Positions 7,713 to 18,542 are shown, numbered from the stretch's first letter. The stretch: DNA of 64,000 bases from Alteribacter keqinensis (GCF_003710255.1 NZ_RHIB01000001.1:2046001-2110000), one strand, 5' to 3'. Notes: generated by a model from the sequence alone, not told the origin. Numbers and translations are program-made.

Positions 7713-10529
7713 CTATTCTTTTACTGAAACGGGCCTTTTTCCGGGCCACCAGTTCTTTTCTCCGAAAAGTACGATCATTACCGGGATAAACAGCGGCAGC
7801 ATAATGACTGCGTATAGAAGCAGCCCGGTCAACACGAGTGTTCCGATCTGCATCAGGGAGAGCACACCAGATGGCATCATGGCGCCAAATGTTCCTGCGA
7901 GAATGACAGCGGCAGATAACACCACTGTCCCGATCTGTTCCATCGAGTAAAGAATGGTTTCTTTTATATCCACATTGTTTTTGATATCTTCCTGAAAGCG
8001 GGCCGTAAGAAAGATCGAGTAATCAACACCAAGAGCCATGAGCATGATAAAACCAAAGAACGGTACTGCCCAGGTGATCCCGCTGTATCCGAGTATCGTT
8101 ACAAAAAAGAATTCAGTAAACGAAACAGACAGGAAATACGTGAGTATGAGCGAAATGAGAATGTAAACCGGCATAACCAGTGACTTAAGAAGAACCACAA
8201 GGACGATAAAAATACCTATCAGCATAATCGTGGCCGTCCTGAAGAAATCATCATTGGAGATTGTCTGCAAGTCACGGTTAATGCTCGAGAGACCGGCTAC
8301 AGCAACCGGGGTCCCTTCCAATTGCGTTCCTTTGAGTGCCATCCGGGTTCGCTCTTCAATCACATCAATCGTATCCATAGCTTCGTTACTGTACGGATTC
8401 AATTCAAACACCACATCAATGGTGGTGACTAAACGATTCGGCGTCGTATAGTTATCCCACACATTGTTAAAGTCGTCACTTGCGAGTGCCTCTTCCGGAA
8501 CAAAAAAGCCTTCCATAGGGTTTTGAGGCTGGGATGCTATCTCAGAGAGTACATCTTCCATTTCTCTTAATCCCTCTTGAATTTCTCCAAGACCATCGTT
8601 AATTTCCTCCAAGGCGTCAGCAATTTCCCGAAATCCGTCTTCCACGTCTGAAAAAGCTTCTGCCACTTCTCTTTGTCCCGTGGCAATTTCATCAGCACCA
8701 CCTGCCAGTTCACCGGCACCGGTGCCCAGTTCATTCTGGGCTGAGGCAAGTTCTGCGACCCCCGACGATAACTGTGAAAGGTTTTCTTCAATTTCTAAAA
8801 GTCCTCCTATGAGCGTCTCAAGCTCTGCTGCTATTTCGGGAGGAAGTGCGTTTGCCGCATCAGCGAGCCCGTTCTGGATATTCTGTACACCATCACCCAG
8901 TTCCCGGGCACCGTCTGCAGACGACCTTGTTGCACCTTCCATTTCATTAAGACCTGACTCCAGGTCCCGGGCACCTTCTGCCAGTCCCTCTGATCCTGTC
9001 TGCAATTCCTCCAGCCCTTCAGTGGAGCCTGACTCTCTTAATTCCCCTGCTAATTGTTCGAGCCCTTCCTGGATGTCTTCTATTCCATTATTCGTTTCAT
9101 TTAATCCATCGGCTACTTCCTCTGCGATCACCGGAATTCGAAAAGCGTCTACAATCTCCCCATTCGGCTGTGTGGCGCTTCTTACTTCTTTTACACCGTC
9201 GATTTTTTCAAGTTCCCTTGTCAACGCTTCAATATATGGAAGCCAGGTCTGAGTATCCCACGGTTCATCATTAGCAAGTGTTACGGTCGCAGGGAACATA
9301 TCCCCTTCCCCAAATTTTTCCTCCACAACCTGAAATGCTTCCACAGAATCGAACTCACTGCCAATTTCATCAAGTGAGTTAAACGAAGTGGCGTTGTCAA
9401 AGGAGAGAATAGCCGGAATAATGAGTAAACCTAACAGTACAAGTGTCCAGCCCGGACGGAAAACGGCAAACCGCCCCAGCGCGCCCCACGTCCGGCTCGG
9501 TTTCGGCTTCAAGCCTGCCCTGGATGGCCAGTAGAGCTTTTCACCGAGTAAAAGCATGGCTAACGGTACCCACACCCATATCGCCGCTACAAGGACAATA
9601 ATTCCAATACTTACACCCATGGCGGAGCGGTATAGGTCAAAGCCTGCAAAGCCGATGGCAAAAAAGCCGATAAAGCCGGTTAAAGCACTGGAAAAAACGG
9701 TGGGCCCTACTGCTTTAAAGGTTCGTTTCATTGCTGAAAACCGGTTTCCCTTTTCTTCAATCAGCTCTGCTTTAAACCGGTTCAACAGCAGGATACAGTA
9801 GTCCGTCCCGATCCCAAACAGCACCGCTACAATAAAGATTTGTGTAAAGTTTGATACAGGAAAATTGAAACTGTCTATTAAATACGACACAATCCCTACA
9901 CTGACCACGTAGGAGGCTCCCACAGTCACCAGCGGGACAAGAGGTGCTGCCAATGACCGGAACACCAGAAGCAGAATGATCAGTACAAAAATAACGGTAA
10001 TCACTTCTGTTGTAGCGAGTCCTTCCTCAGAGCTTATAATCACATCATCTTCGATCACAGATGAACCCGAGATCAGTGTATCTACTCCGGGAGATTCCAG
10101 TTCAGCTGCCAAGTCATCACGTATCGCCGCCACATCACTAAAGTCCATATCCATCTGCACGAAAGCCAGTATTGTTGTTCCATCTTCGCTTAATAAAAGA
10201 TCTTCAGATTCCTCGGAATCAAACGGTGTGACAACCTCATGAACCTGGAAACCGCCAATGTCCGGTCCAACTTCAGTAAGGGTTTCTTCGATCCTTTCAA
10301 GCTCCCCTTCTGTCAGGGAAGTTTCACTCCGGTAAACCACCAGGACCGTTTCCCCGGTTGTCCCTTCATTTTCTTTCATGATCTGATCAGCTGTTTGTGA
10401 AGGGTACTCTTCAGGAATGGAAGCCTGCCCCCGCTCCCGGACAAGCTCATCCATATTCGGTGCCTGCAGAAATAAAAAAACTGCAGCCGCAATCCACATA
10501 AGCGGCAGGATATAGATCAGCTTTTTCAT
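7713..10529 (-). CDS. MMPL/RND-family membrane exporter
   Basis: This 938-residue protein has the two-fold RND plan. One N-terminal helix is followed by a large extracytoplasmic domain, then a six-helix bundle with FGIGTDYCILLLNRFKAE near residue 240, a second extracytoplasmic domain, and a second bundle with ALGVDYSIFLTARFQED near residue 835. The GxxxDY motifs are the proton-relay aspartates of MMPL transporters. Residues about 475-670 form an unusually regular helical stretch of heptad-like 'L..G...L..G...' repeats, as in B. subtilis YdgH-type proteins. It overlaps the preceding MarR gene by 4 nt (ATGA), so the regulator probably controls it. The substrate is unknown. Confidence 0.92.
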   Translation of the reverse strand: MKKLIYILPLMWIAAAVFLFLQAPNMDELVRERGQASIPEEYPSQTADQIMKENEGTTGETVLVVYRSETSLTEGELERIEETLTEVGPDIGGFQVHEVVTPFDSEESEDLLLSEDGTTILAFVQMDMDFSDVAAIRDDLAAELESPGVDTLISGSSVIEDDVIISSEEGLATTEVITVIFVLIILLLVFRSLAAPLVPLVTVGASYVVSVGIVSYLIDSFNFPVSNFTQIFIVAVLFGIGTDYCILLLNRFKAELIEEKGNRFSAMKRTFKAVGPTVFSSALTGFIGFFAIGFAGFDLYRSAMGVSIGIIVLVAAIWVWVPLAMLLLGEKLYWPSRAGLKPKPSRTWGALGRFAVFRPGWTLVLLGLLIIPAILSFDNATSFNSLDEIGSEFDSVEAFQVVEEKFGEGDMFPATVTLANDEPWDTQTWLPYIEALTRELEKIDGVKEVRSATQPNGEIVDAFRIPVIAEEVADGLNETNNGIEDIQEGLEQLAGELRESGSTEGLEELQTGSEGLAEGARDLESGLNEMEGATRSSADGARELGDGVQNIQNGLADAANALPPEIAAELETLIGGLLEIEENLSQLSSGVAELASAQNELGTGAGELAGGADEIATGQREVAEAFSDVEDGFREIADALEEINDGLGEIQEGLREMEDVLSEIASQPQNPMEGFFVPEEALASDDFNNVWDNYTTPNRLVTTIDVVFELNPYSNEAMDTIDVIEERTRMALKGTQLEGTPVAVAGLSSINRDLQTISNDDFFRTATIMLIGIFIVLVVLLKSLVMPVYILISLILTYFLSVSFTEFFFVTILGYSGITWAVPFFGFIMLMALGVDYSIFLTARFQEDIKNNVDIKETILYSMEQIGTVVLSAAVILAGTFGAMMPSGVLSLMQIGTLVLTGLLLYAVIMLPLFIPVMIVLFGEKNWWPGKRPVSVKE

Positions 10530-10990
10530 GGGGCTGGAGGCTCCTCTCTGTCCTGCATCATCCGATTGATTTTTTTATACACATTTAAAAACACTTCCAC
10601 TTCTTCAGGATCGAGGTTTTCTAAATAGGATGAAATAAACTCTGTCATAGCTTCTTCAGACCGGGCATAGACTGACTCTCCTTCTTCAGTGAGTGATAAA
10701 TACCATACCCTGCGATCTTTTTCATCCTGTTTTCGATGAACAAGTCCTTTACTGACAAGGCGGTCAGCTTTTAGAGTGACGGCACTTTTATGTACCCCCG
10801 TAATGGTTGCAACTTCCTTTGGCTGAAGAGGGCCCTTAACAGCCAGCTGCCGTAATATACCGAATTGCTCTATGGACATTGGAACCATGATTTTTTCAGC
10901 CATCAGGGATTCGATGCGTTTGGTGGAAAACAAATAAACTTCTTCATACTGCTGCACAAGTGTTCTAAGCTTTTCTTTATCGATCTGCAT
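10526..10990 (-). CDS. MarR-family transcriptional regulator of the MMPL exporter
   Basis: The 154-residue winged-helix protein shows MSIEQFGILRQLAVKGPLQPKEVATITGVHKSAVTLKADRLVSKGLV-type helix-turn-helix (residues about 37-85) and the wing RKQDEKDRRVWYLSLTEEG (about 85-104), standard for MarR. It is translationally coupled to the exporter by a 4-nt overlap. By family it represses its own operon and is relieved by a small ligand; no operator could be identified with confidence upstream. Confidence 0.92.
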   Translation of the reverse strand: MQIDKEKLRTLVQQYEEVYLFSTKRIESLMAEKIMVPMSIEQFGILRQLAVKGPLQPKEVATITGVHKSAVTLKADRLVSKGLVHRKQDEKDRRVWYLSLTEEGESVYARSEEAMTEFISSYLENLDPEEVEVFLNVYKKINRMMQDREEPPAP

Positions 10991-11149
10991 GGATGGTATC
11001 CCTTCTTCTTTATGTATTCATACCTATATTGTTTATACCCTAAACTGTTGAGAATATAAACAGTTAGTTCTATACCACCGTGTGTTGTATAAATTGTATT
11101 TACACGTAAATTGAAGTACCGTTGATTGTGCTTTTAAAGCTGAAGAAGT

Positions 11150-11280
11150 TAGGATGCATCCGGAATATCCTTCGCTTTCCGCGGGGGCGCCGGTGAGCCT
11201 CCTCGTGCTCCGCACTCCGGGGTCTCACCCTGCCACCCGCTACCGCAAGAGTCTGCGGACATTCCGGCTTCATCCACTCT
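11150..11280. repeat. Family A palindromic intergenic repeat, copy 2
   Basis: The block runs from GGATGCATCCGGAATATCC through CTTCGCTTTCCGCGGG, GAGCCTCCTCGTGCTCC and CTCCGGGGTCTCACC to GCGGACATTCCGGCTTCATCC, so its ends are complementary. Order and spacing match copy 1 at 3700. It sits in the 980-nt gene-poor gap between the MarR gene and engB; 11281-11545 shows nothing I can name. Confidence 0.78.
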
Positions 11281-11545
11281 CATCCTCCTCTCTAAGCTTT
11301 CAAAATTCAGTGGTTTAGTGGTGCCAACAGAAACACTGTTGATTGAAGTAAAGGAAGGTATGGAGAATGACGCGGCAGGAAGGAAGAGAAGGAATAAAGC
11401 TTCTACAGATTCAGAGCTGAAGAACTGAAAAAGTCAATGTCCGGAACTTACATCACTCCTTAGGGCTCTGATTGCAGCATGAAAGGGGTTTTGATTTATT
11501 GATGTGCTAAAGATCATTTTAATTATAAAAAAAGGGGTGATTGGA

Positions 11546-11910
11546 GCGAATGCGCGACACTCCTGCAGGAAAAACGAGTTCCGCGGAGACCCGGTCAAGC
11601 ACGAGCGTTGTTTCATGAATAAGCTTCGAGTTGCTTCGACGTATATCGTTCGGAGCCTGGCTGGCAGAGGAAGAAGCAGTATGCTGAAGAGGCTCCCGAA
11701 CCGCCCGCGGAAAAGGCAATGAGCGATATCAACACTAACTTTTCCTGTAAAGAAAATGGACTTTTTCAGTGGCCTCGCCAAAGCCCCGAGGAGGCTCGGC
11801 GCGAGTCCGCGGAAAGGGGAGCGTATTTCGTTCAACGAAGCTACTGCAATGAAAGGAAATGGTTTAGCAACTGTCCAAATCTTTTTAAGGTTAGCATTCA
11901 AAAGGATACA
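11546..11910 (-). repeat. Composite family B palindromic repeat (B1-linker-B2)
   Basis: Read on the minus strand this is a B1 unit (ACGCTCCCCTTTCCGCGG, then GCCGAGCCTCCTCGGGG), a linker (GAGGCCACTGAAAAAGTCC, then AAAAGTTAGTGTTGAT) and a B2 unit (CGCTCATTGCC, CCGCGGGCGGTTCGGGAGCC, ending CTGCAGGAGTGTCGCGCATT). The same B1-linker-B2 order occurs at 33905-34080. The B2 unit here carries about 90 extra bases in its centre compared with the 27540 copy. ORFs called across it are by-products of repeat translation. Confidence 0.75.
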
Positions 11911-11974
11911 ACTCGAGCTTAATGTCTGGCGAACATACAGAAAAAGCCCTCCGGTTAAGGAGAGCTTCTAATAA

Positions 11975-12562
11975 CTACTTAAATAAAACTTCACTGATTT
12001 CGCGCCATGCTTTGTCTTTACCAAGACCTGTTTCTGCTGAAAACAGTACGAGAGGATCTTCTGAATCCATATCCAGTTCCCGCTTGATCACGGCGAGCTG
12101 TTTTTGCTGTTTTCCTTTTGGAATTTTATCCGCTTTGGTTGCAACAACAATCACTTTTTTACTGAAATGCTTGAGAAAGTCATACATCATCTTGTCGTCT
12201 TCGGTAGGTTTGTGCCGGACATCTACCAGCTGAACGACACCCTTCAGCTGGTCGCGTTCTTCAAAATAACGTTCCATCAGGCGGCCCCATGCATCACGTT
12301 CTTTTTTCGAAACTTTTGCATAGCCGTAACCGGGTACGTCCACAAAGTGAAAACGTTCATTGATCCGGTAAAAGTTCAGCGTCTGGGTTTTCCCCGGACG
12401 CTGTGACGTCCGGGCCAGTGCCTTACGTCCGATAATTTTGTTTACAAAGGAAGACTTTCCTACGTTTGAGCGGCCTGAAAGGGCCACTTCCGGGAAAGGA
12501 CCGGGTGGAAACTGGTCCGCTCTTCCTGCACTGATAATTAATTCTGCTTCTGTTACTTTCAT
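11975..12562 (-). CDS. engB: Ribosome biogenesis GTP-binding protein YsxC/EngB
   Basis: This 195-residue small GTPase has G1 [14 protein letters not shown] (about residue 30), G3 [11 protein letters not shown]4 [11 protein letters not shown] and G5 LFSAETGLG. It assists late assembly of the 50S subunit. Length and the [12 protein letters not shown] switch region are canonical. Its ATG overlaps the lonA stop by 4 nt, the usual lonA-ysxC pairing in Bacilli, and it ends that unit. Confidence 0.96.
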   Translation of the reverse strand: MKVTEAELIISAGRADQFPPGPFPEVALSGRSNVGKSSFVNKIIGRKALARTSQRPGKTQTLNFYRINERFHFVDVPGYGYAKVSKKERDAWGRLMERYFEERDQLKGVVQLVDVRHKPTEDDKMMYDFLKHFSKKVIVVATKADKIPKGKQQKQLAVIKRELDMDSEDPLVLFSAETGLGKDKAWREISEVLFK

Positions 12563-14883
12563 TTCTTTTCCCCTGCCAATGCATGTTTCAACACTTCATC
12601 CAAGTGCGAAACAGGTATGAATGTTAAATCTTTTTTCACGCTCTCCGGAATATCTTCCAGATCCTTTTCGTTATCTTTAGGCATGATGACCACCGTTAAT
12701 CCGGCACGGTGGGCACTCATGGATTTCTCTTTTAAGCCGCCGATCGGCAACACACGGCCACGTAGCGTAATCTCACCGGTCATCCCTACTTCTTTACGGA
12801 CAGGACGCTCTGTGAGAGCAGAGATTAAAGCTGTAGCCATCGTTATCCCTGCTGAAGGGCCGTCCTTTGGAATCGCTCCTTCAGGCACGTGAATATGAAT
12901 GTCGTTTTTTTCGTGAAAGCCGGGATCGATGTTCAGTTCTTTGGACTTGGAACGGATGTAGCTGAACGCGGCCTGGGCCGATTCCTTCATTACATCGCCC
13001 AATTTGCCTGTAAGGGTGAGCTTTCCTTTTCCCGGTGACAAGCTTACTTCAATCGTAAGCGTATCTCCTCCGGCAGTCGTATAGGCAAGTCCTGTAGCAG
13101 CACCGATCTGGTCTTCAGCTTCAGCTTTTCCGTAACGGAACTTCGGCTTCCCAAGCATCTGCTCTACTGTATTTTCTGTTAATACCACACGCTTCTTTTC
13201 GCCTGAAACGATCATTTTCGCCGCTTTACGGCAAAGAGTTGCCATCTGGCGCTCCAGATTCCTGACGCCAGCTTCCCTTGTATAGTAACGGATTGTTTTG
13301 AGAATCGCTTCTTCTTTTACCTGAAGGAGGCTCTTCGTAAGACCGTGGTCCCTCATTTGCTTTGGAAGAAGATACCCTTTTGCAATTTCCAGCTTCTCAA
13401 CCTCAGTATAGCCTGGAATATGAATGACTTCCATCCGGTCCATAAGGGGACCCGGTATCTGGGAAATGTTGTTCGCTGTTGTAACAAACATGACCTTGGA
13501 CAAATCATACGGCTCTTCAATGAAGTGATCGCTAAAGGAGTTATTCTGCTCCGGATCGAGCACTTCAAGAAGGGCTGAAGATGGGTCTCCTCTGAAGTCA
13601 TTGGCCATTTTGTCAATTTCATCAAGGAGAAAGACCGGATTCATAGAACCGGCTTTTTTCATACCCTGGATGATCCGTCCCGGCATCGCTCCAACATAAG
13701 TTCTGCGGTGACCGCGGATCTCCGCTTCATCACGGACACCGCCTAGGGACATGCGGACAAAATTCCGGTCCAGAGAACGTGCAATCGAACGGGCAAGGGA
13801 AGTCTTACCCACACCCGGAGGTCCTGCAAGACAAAGGATGGGCCCTTTTAGCTCATTGGTTAATTCCTGTACGGCCAGGTATTCCAGGACACGTTCTTTC
13901 ACCTTTTCCAGACCGTAATGGTCTTCGTCAAGAATCTCTTCTGATCGGTGGATATCAAGGAGGTCCTTTGTTTCTTTATGCCACGGAATGAGCGTGAGCC
14001 ATTCCACATAGTTTCGAATAACGGAACTTTCTGCAGAGCTTGCCGGCATTTTTTCATAACGGGCAAGTTCTTTGTACGCTTTTTCCTCTACAGATTCAGG
14101 CATCTGAGCTTTTTCGATCTTCTCTTTAAGCTCAGCGATTTCCCCTTCTCTTCCTTCTTTGTCTCCAAGCTCTTTTTGAATAGCTTTCATCTGTTCCCGA
14201 AGGTAATATTCCTTCTGGGTTTTTTCCATTGACTTCTTCACACGTTGACCGATCTTTTTCTCAAGTCCGAGCACTTCTTTTTCGTTGCTCAAAATACGGA
14301 GAACTTTAGTCAGCCTTTCCCCAACCGAATAGGTTTCAAGCATGTCCTGCTTCTGCACAATTTTAAGAGGCAGGTGTGATGAAATAATATCTGCAAGCCG
14401 TCCCGGTTCAATGATATCAGCCACGGACGCAAATGTTTCCTGGGAGATTTTTTTTGAAAGCTTGATATACTGTTCAAACTGCTCAAGAACATTTCGCATA
14501 AGGGCCTGTTCTTCAACAGTAGCTTCAAGTCGTTCTTCTTTCAGCTCAATATCAGCTTCATAATACTCTTCCTGTTCATGAAATTCTTTTATTTCACCAC
14601 GGCTGATTCCTTCAACAAGAACACGAATCGTACCGTTAGGCAACTTAAGCATCTGCTTAACCTTGGCAAGGGTCCCTACCTGATAAATATCATCCAGACC
14701 CGGTTCGTCGACTGATATTTCTTTTTGAGTGGCAAGGAAGATCTTTTCTTCTTCCACCATGGCACGCTCTAAAGCCTGCACTGATTTATTTCGCCCTACA
14801 TCCAAGTGAAGTACCATCGTCGGGTAGACGAGTAATCCTCTTAAAGGTAGCAAAGGCAATGTCTTACGTTCGTTGTTACCCAT
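12559..14883 (-). CDS. lonA: ATP-dependent protease LonA
   Basis: The 774-residue protease has an N-terminal substrate-binding LON domain ([13 protein letters not shown] at the start), a coiled middle domain, an AAA+ module with Walker [10 protein letters not shown] (about residue 355) and Walker [10 protein letters not shown], and the C-terminal Ser-Lys protease domain with [11 protein letters not shown] (catalytic Ser near residue 678) and catalytic Lys near 721. It degrades misfolded and regulatory proteins in the cytoplasm. A GGAGGTGG site lies before ATG 14883. It is co-transcribed with engB. I looked for a CtsR heptad repeat upstream and saw none. Confidence 0.97.
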   Translation of the reverse strand: MGNNERKTLPLLPLRGLLVYPTMVLHLDVGRNKSVQALERAMVEEEKIFLATQKEISVDEPGLDDIYQVGTLAKVKQMLKLPNGTIRVLVEGISRGEIKEFHEQEEYYEADIELKEERLEATVEEQALMRNVLEQFEQYIKLSKKISQETFASVADIIEPGRLADIISSHLPLKIVQKQDMLETYSVGERLTKVLRILSNEKEVLGLEKKIGQRVKKSMEKTQKEYYLREQMKAIQKELGDKEGREGEIAELKEKIEKAQMPESVEEKAYKELARYEKMPASSAESSVIRNYVEWLTLIPWHKETKDLLDIHRSEEILDEDHYGLEKVKERVLEYLAVQELTNELKGPILCLAGPPGVGKTSLARSIARSLDRNFVRMSLGGVRDEAEIRGHRRTYVGAMPGRIIQGMKKAGSMNPVFLLDEIDKMANDFRGDPSSALLEVLDPEQNNSFSDHFIEEPYDLSKVMFVTTANNISQIPGPLMDRMEVIHIPGYTEVEKLEIAKGYLLPKQMRDHGLTKSLLQVKEEAILKTIRYYTREAGVRNLERQMATLCRKAAKMIVSGEKKRVVLTENTVEQMLGKPKFRYGKAEAEDQIGAATGLAYTTAGGDTLTIEVSLSPGKGKLTLTGKLGDVMKESAQAAFSYIRSKSKELNIDPGFHEKNDIHIHVPEGAIPKDGPSAGITMATALISALTERPVRKEVGMTGEITLRGRVLPIGGLKEKSMSAHRAGLTVVIMPKDNEKDLEDIPESVKKDLTFIPVSHLDEVLKHALAGEKK

Positions 14884-15043
14884 ATGTAGTCCACCTCCGC
14901 GCCAATCTCATCCTACTTTTATTACTACTCTCTTTTGTATAGGAATAAACGTTACAATATTGTTCAATTTTACTCTATTGCCAGATTAATGTCTAACAAT
15001 CATTATTTCCTTGTCACCATAGTCAGATGAACACATTGGAACA

Positions 15044-15084
15044 GGGATGGCTTAAAAGGCTCTTTCTGTCTTTTAAGCCACCCC
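15044..15084 (+). terminator. Hairpin between lonB and lonA, terminator-like
   Basis: A 15-bp stem (GGGATGGCTTAAAAG with CTTTTAAGCCACCCC, one mismatch) lies seven bases after the lonB stop codon. The T-rich tail is on the plus strand; on the minus strand an A run precedes it. It most likely ends the lonB transcript, although the tail is not ideal for that direction. Confidence 0.6.
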
Positions 15085-15090
15085 TTTTGT

Positions 15091-16764
15091 TTAAATTTGT
15101 GCCTGTCCCATGGTTACTGCGGCCGCCGGCAGTACGTTTTCATCTTCTTTCTTATTCTCTTCAAGAAGGGCGATTTCAAGTACTTCCGAGAAAGAATCCA
15201 CTGCATGAATGGTAATTCCCTTTATTTCCATCAGAATGGCCTGCAGGTTTTCTTTAGGGATAATTACATCAGTCGCTCCCGCCTGTTTCGCTGCTTCGAC
15301 TTTTGCAACAACCCCGCCAATCGGCTTCACATTGCCGTGAATACTCAACTCTCCGGTCATGGCCACCTCATGGGAAATCGGTATCTCATGGATAGCCGAG
15401 TAAATAGCCGTAGCGATCGAGATTCCTGCTGACGGGCCGTCTACCGGGGCTCCTCCCGGAAAATTCACATGAATATCATAGTCATAAGTGGCAATACCCA
15501 TGTGACGCAGCACGGTTACAACGTTTTCAACTGATCCTTTTGCCATACTTTTACGCTTAATGGTCCGTGTATGATCTCCCGTGCTTTCTTCTTCTGCAAT
15601 ACCTGTAATGTTAATCGACCCTTTTCCGGTGTTTTTCATCACCGTAACTTCAATTTCAAGAAGGGCACCGAGGTTGGGACCAAAAACGGCAAGCCCATTT
15701 ACAAAACCAACCTTGTCCTGGCGGTGAATTTTTCTCTCGGGCCTTGGGGCACGCTGGCTTGAGTGAATAACCCATTCAATATCACTTTCACTGATTGTTG
15801 TACGGTTCTCGCTTGTAGCCATCCCCGCCGCAATCTGCATAATATTAACCGCTTCACGGCCATTGGTTGCGTATTTTGAAATGATTTCATAAACACCGCT
15901 GTCCACATCACATTGAATCCGAAGCGCTGCTTTTTTTGCAATCGTTTCGATCTCAGGCGGTGTAAGGGCTCTGAAGTACACTTCCATACACCTTGAGCGG
16001 ATCGCAGGAGGAATATCCTGCGGGTTTCTCGTTGTCGCTCCGACTAAACGGAAGTCTGCAGGCAGCCCGTTTTGAAAAATATCGTGGATGTGCTCCGGGA
16101 TCTGCTGATTTTCCTCGCTGTAATACGCACTTTCCAGAAACACTCTTCTGTCTTCAAGTACTTTAAGGAGTTTGTTAATTTGAATCGAGTGAAGCTCGCC
16201 GATTTCATCGATAAACAAAACACCACCGTGAGCCTTGGTCACGGCTCCGTGCTTAGGCTGCGGAATACCAGCCTGTCCCATTGCACCAGCTCCCTGATAA
16301 ATCGGATCGTGAACAGAACCAATAAGGGGATCGGCAATTCCCCGCTCATCAAAGCGGGCCGTTGCTCCATCAAGTTCAATAAAGACTGATTTTGGCCGGA
16401 ACGGGGTGAGAGCACTCTTTTTAGCTTCTTCAAGTACAAGACGGGCTGCTGCTGTTTTCCCGACTCCCGGCGGCCCGTAGATAATCACGTGCTGGGGGTT
16501 CGGACCGCACAGGGCAGCTCTCAGAGAGCGTATGCCGTCCTGTTGACCGACAATATCATCAAAGGACTGAGGTCTCACTTTTTCAGCAAGGGGTTCACTG
16601 AGAGTTACCATTCGCATTTTTCTAAGCTGATCAAGCTCTTTCCTTGATTCCTTGTCCACACTCACACGCTGGGACCGTTGGTTTTTAAGCAGGTTCCAAA
16701 AGTAAAGGCCAATAACGACTCCAAAAAACAACTGTATTACAAACGCTAATCCGGTAAAAGACAT
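15091..16764 (-). CDS. lonB: ATP-dependent protease LonB
   Basis: The 557-residue protein begins with a membrane-anchoring segment (LAFVIQLFFGVVIGLYFW). An AAA+ module follows with Walker [13 protein letters not shown] (about residue 100) and sensor GATTRNP, and then the Lon-type Ser-Lys protease domain with VDGPSAGISIAT (catalytic Ser near 435). In B. subtilis LonB acts in the forespore under sigma-F and is placed next to lonA exactly as here. No LON N-domain is present, which separates it from LonA. The C-terminal tail is slightly extended. Confidence 0.96.
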   Translation of the reverse strand: MSFTGLAFVIQLFFGVVIGLYFWNLLKNQRSQRVSVDKESRKELDQLRKMRMVTLSEPLAEKVRPQSFDDIVGQQDGIRSLRAALCGPNPQHVIIYGPPGVGKTAAARLVLEEAKKSALTPFRPKSVFIELDGATARFDERGIADPLIGSVHDPIYQGAGAMGQAGIPQPKHGAVTKAHGGVLFIDEIGELHSIQINKLLKVLEDRRVFLESAYYSEENQQIPEHIHDIFQNGLPADFRLVGATTRNPQDIPPAIRSRCMEVYFRALTPPEIETIAKKAALRIQCDVDSGVYEIISKYATNGREAVNIMQIAAGMATSENRTTISESDIEWVIHSSQRAPRPERKIHRQDKVGFVNGLAVFGPNLGALLEIEVTVMKNTGKGSINITGIAEEESTGDHTRTIKRKSMAKGSVENVVTVLRHMGIATYDYDIHVNFPGGAPVDGPSAGISIATAIYSAIHEIPISHEVAMTGELSIHGNVKPIGGVVAKVEAAKQAGATDVIIPKENLQAILMEIKGITIHAVDSFSEVLEIALLEENKKEDENVLPAAAVTMGQAQI

Positions 16765-16958
16765 ATCTGGTTCCTCCTACTGCATTATTCTGTAATGCTT
16801 AGTATTGCCTTTCGAGGTCGGTATAACCTGACTTCCGGCACTAGGCAATAATTAGCATAGAACCCAAAATTGTCGTTGGTGTATTTGAGCAGGGAGGATG
16901 TGCGTTAAGTAACGGTTGAAGCAGGGGGCATGTGTTGTTGATTGAGTTTGGATGATTG

Positions 16959-17100
16959 TTCATCGACTTCACTAATTGTTCTAAGGTAGTGCTGTTCCAT
17001 CACCTTAGACTGTTTATTCATCGACTTTCCCTGTTGTTCATGGACTTCATTTTTTCTTTCATCGACTTTGCTCTTCTATTCATCGACTTTGCCCCTATCA
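16959..17100 (+). repeat. Degenerate 21-bp periodic array (TTCATCGACTT units)
   Basis: Copies of TTCATCGACTT, with at most one mismatch, start at 16959, 17017, 17037, 17058 and 17079. The last three intervals are 20, 21 and 21 nt. A more decayed unit lies near 16995 and an isolated ATCGACT near 17146. The units lie in the 500-nt gap between lonB and clpX, and the sequence between cores is not conserved. No ORF, hairpin or promoter explains them. Confidence 0.7.
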
Positions 17101-17227
17101 AGTCACAAAAGCTGACTCTGAAAAGATTACCAACATAGTTCGTTTAACCATCGACTCCGGAGCCTTCAGGTTTTCTCAATAAATCGTCTTGTCCCTAACT
17201 TACGCCTCAAAGCGTTCATACACAACT

Positions 17228-17258
17228 AAGCCCCCTCCGGATTCACCGGAGGGGGCTT
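17228..17258 (-). terminator. Terminator of clpX
   Basis: A perfect 13-bp stem AAGCCCCCTCCGG with its complement encloses a 5-nt loop, 13 bases after the clpX stop codon. Confidence 0.88.
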
Positions 17259-17270
17259 AAAGTCAATTGT

Positions 17271-18542
17271 TTATGCACTTTCTCTTGGCTTTTCCTGTTC
17301 TTCAACGACCTTACCGTCTTTTGTTTCAAGACGGGGACGGGCATGATCTCGAACAGTTTCAGCTGTAACAACACATTTGGCAATGTCGTCACGGGAAGGC
17401 AGTTCGTACATCACATCAAGCATCATGCCTTCAATAATGGAACGTAGTCCACGGGCACCTGTTTTACGCTCGATTGCCTGTTTCGCCACTTCCACGAGAG
17501 CATCGTCTTCAAACTCAAGCTCAACATCGTCGAGTTCCAAAAGCTTCTGGTACTGTTTAACGAGAGCATTTTTAGGCTTGGTCAGGATTTCAATCAAGGC
17601 ATCCTCATCTAATGGACGAAGGCTTGAGATAACTGGCAGACGACCGATGAACTCCGGAATTAATCCGTAGCGCAGTAAGTCTTCCGGAAGGATTTTAGCC
17701 AGGTATTGACCTTCTTTCAAGTCTTCCTGTGAAGCATCGGAACCAAATCCGATGACTTTTTTACCAAGACGGCGCTTGATGATCTGTTCGATACCGTCGA
17801 AGGCACCGCCACAGATGAACAGCACGTTGGTTGTATCGATTTGGATAAATTCCTGATGAGGGTGCTTACGTCCGCCTTGTGGTGGCACGCTTGCTGTTGT
17901 TCCTTCAAGAATTTTCAGTAATGCCTGTTGAACACCCTCACCTGATACGTCACGGGTGATGGATGGGTTCTCGGATTTACGGGCTACTTTATCGATCTCA
18001 TCAATATAGATAATGCCGCGTTCCGCTTTTTCAACATCGTAATCGGCAGACTGGATCAGCTTGAGAAGGATGTTCTCAACGTCTTCACCAACGTAACCTG
18101 CTTCTGTTAACGATGTAGCATCGGCAATGGCGAATGGTACGTTAAGAATACGGGCCAGTGTCTGTGCAAGAAGGGTTTTACCGCTTCCTGTCGGTCCGAT
18201 TAAACAGATGTTACTTTTTGCCAGCTCTACTTCATCATTTTTCTGCGTGGAGTTAACACGCTTGTAGTGATTGTAAACGGCTACAGAAAGTGATTTCTTT
18301 GCCTGGTCCTGTCCGATTACATAATCATTAAGGATTTCACGAATTTCCTGTGGTTTTGGAATATCTTCCATTTCCACTTCTTCCTCGCTGCCCAGTTCCT
18401 CTTCAACAATCTCGGTACATAATTCGATACATTCATCACATATATACACACCAGGACCGGCTACGAGTTTGCGGACTTGGTCTTGTGTTTTACCACAGAA
18501 AGAGCACTTAAGCTGACCTTTTTCTTCATTAAATTTAAACAT
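17271..18542 (-). CDS. clpX: ATP-dependent Clp protease ATP-binding subunit ClpX
   Basis: The 423-residue unfoldase feeds substrates to ClpP. It has the N-terminal zinc finger ([11 protein letters not shown] and CDECIELC, four cysteines), Walker A GPTGSGKT (about residue 118), the pore loop GYVGEDVEN, Walker [10 protein letters not shown], the RKH-type motif region and the C-terminal IGF-containing loop (VIGFGSD). AGGGGTG precedes the ATG. It is transcribed separately from tig, with a 480-nt upstream gap (18543-19022) that holds the tig terminator and otherwise no recognisable gene. Confidence 0.97.
   Translation of the reverse strand: MFKFNEEKGQLKCSFCGKTQDQVRKLVAGPGVYICDECIELCTEIVEEELGSEEEVEMEDIPKPQEIREILNDYVIGQDQAKKSLSVAVYNHYKRVNSTQKNDEVELAKSNICLIGPTGSGKTLLAQTLARILNVPFAIADATSLTEAGYVGEDVENILLKLIQSADYDVEKAERGIIYIDEIDKVARKSENPSITRDVSGEGVQQALLKILEGTTASVPPQGGRKHPHQEFIQIDTTNVLFICGGAFDGIEQIIKRRLGKKVIGFGSDASQEDLKEGQYLAKILPEDLLRYGLIPEFIGRLPVISSLRPLDEDALIEILTKPKNALVKQYQKLLELDDVELEFEDDALVEVAKQAIERKTGARGLRSIIEGMMLDVMYELPSRDDIAKCVVTAETVRDHARPRLETKDGKVVEEQEKPRESA

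Noticed and set aside
7504-7950. 148-residue plus-strand ORF
   Set aside because: Its 3' half is antisense to the MMPL gene and it runs through the MMPL terminator; no ribosome site.
12559-15000. CtsR operator before lonA
   Set aside because: No direct repeat resembling the CtsR heptad was found in the leader.
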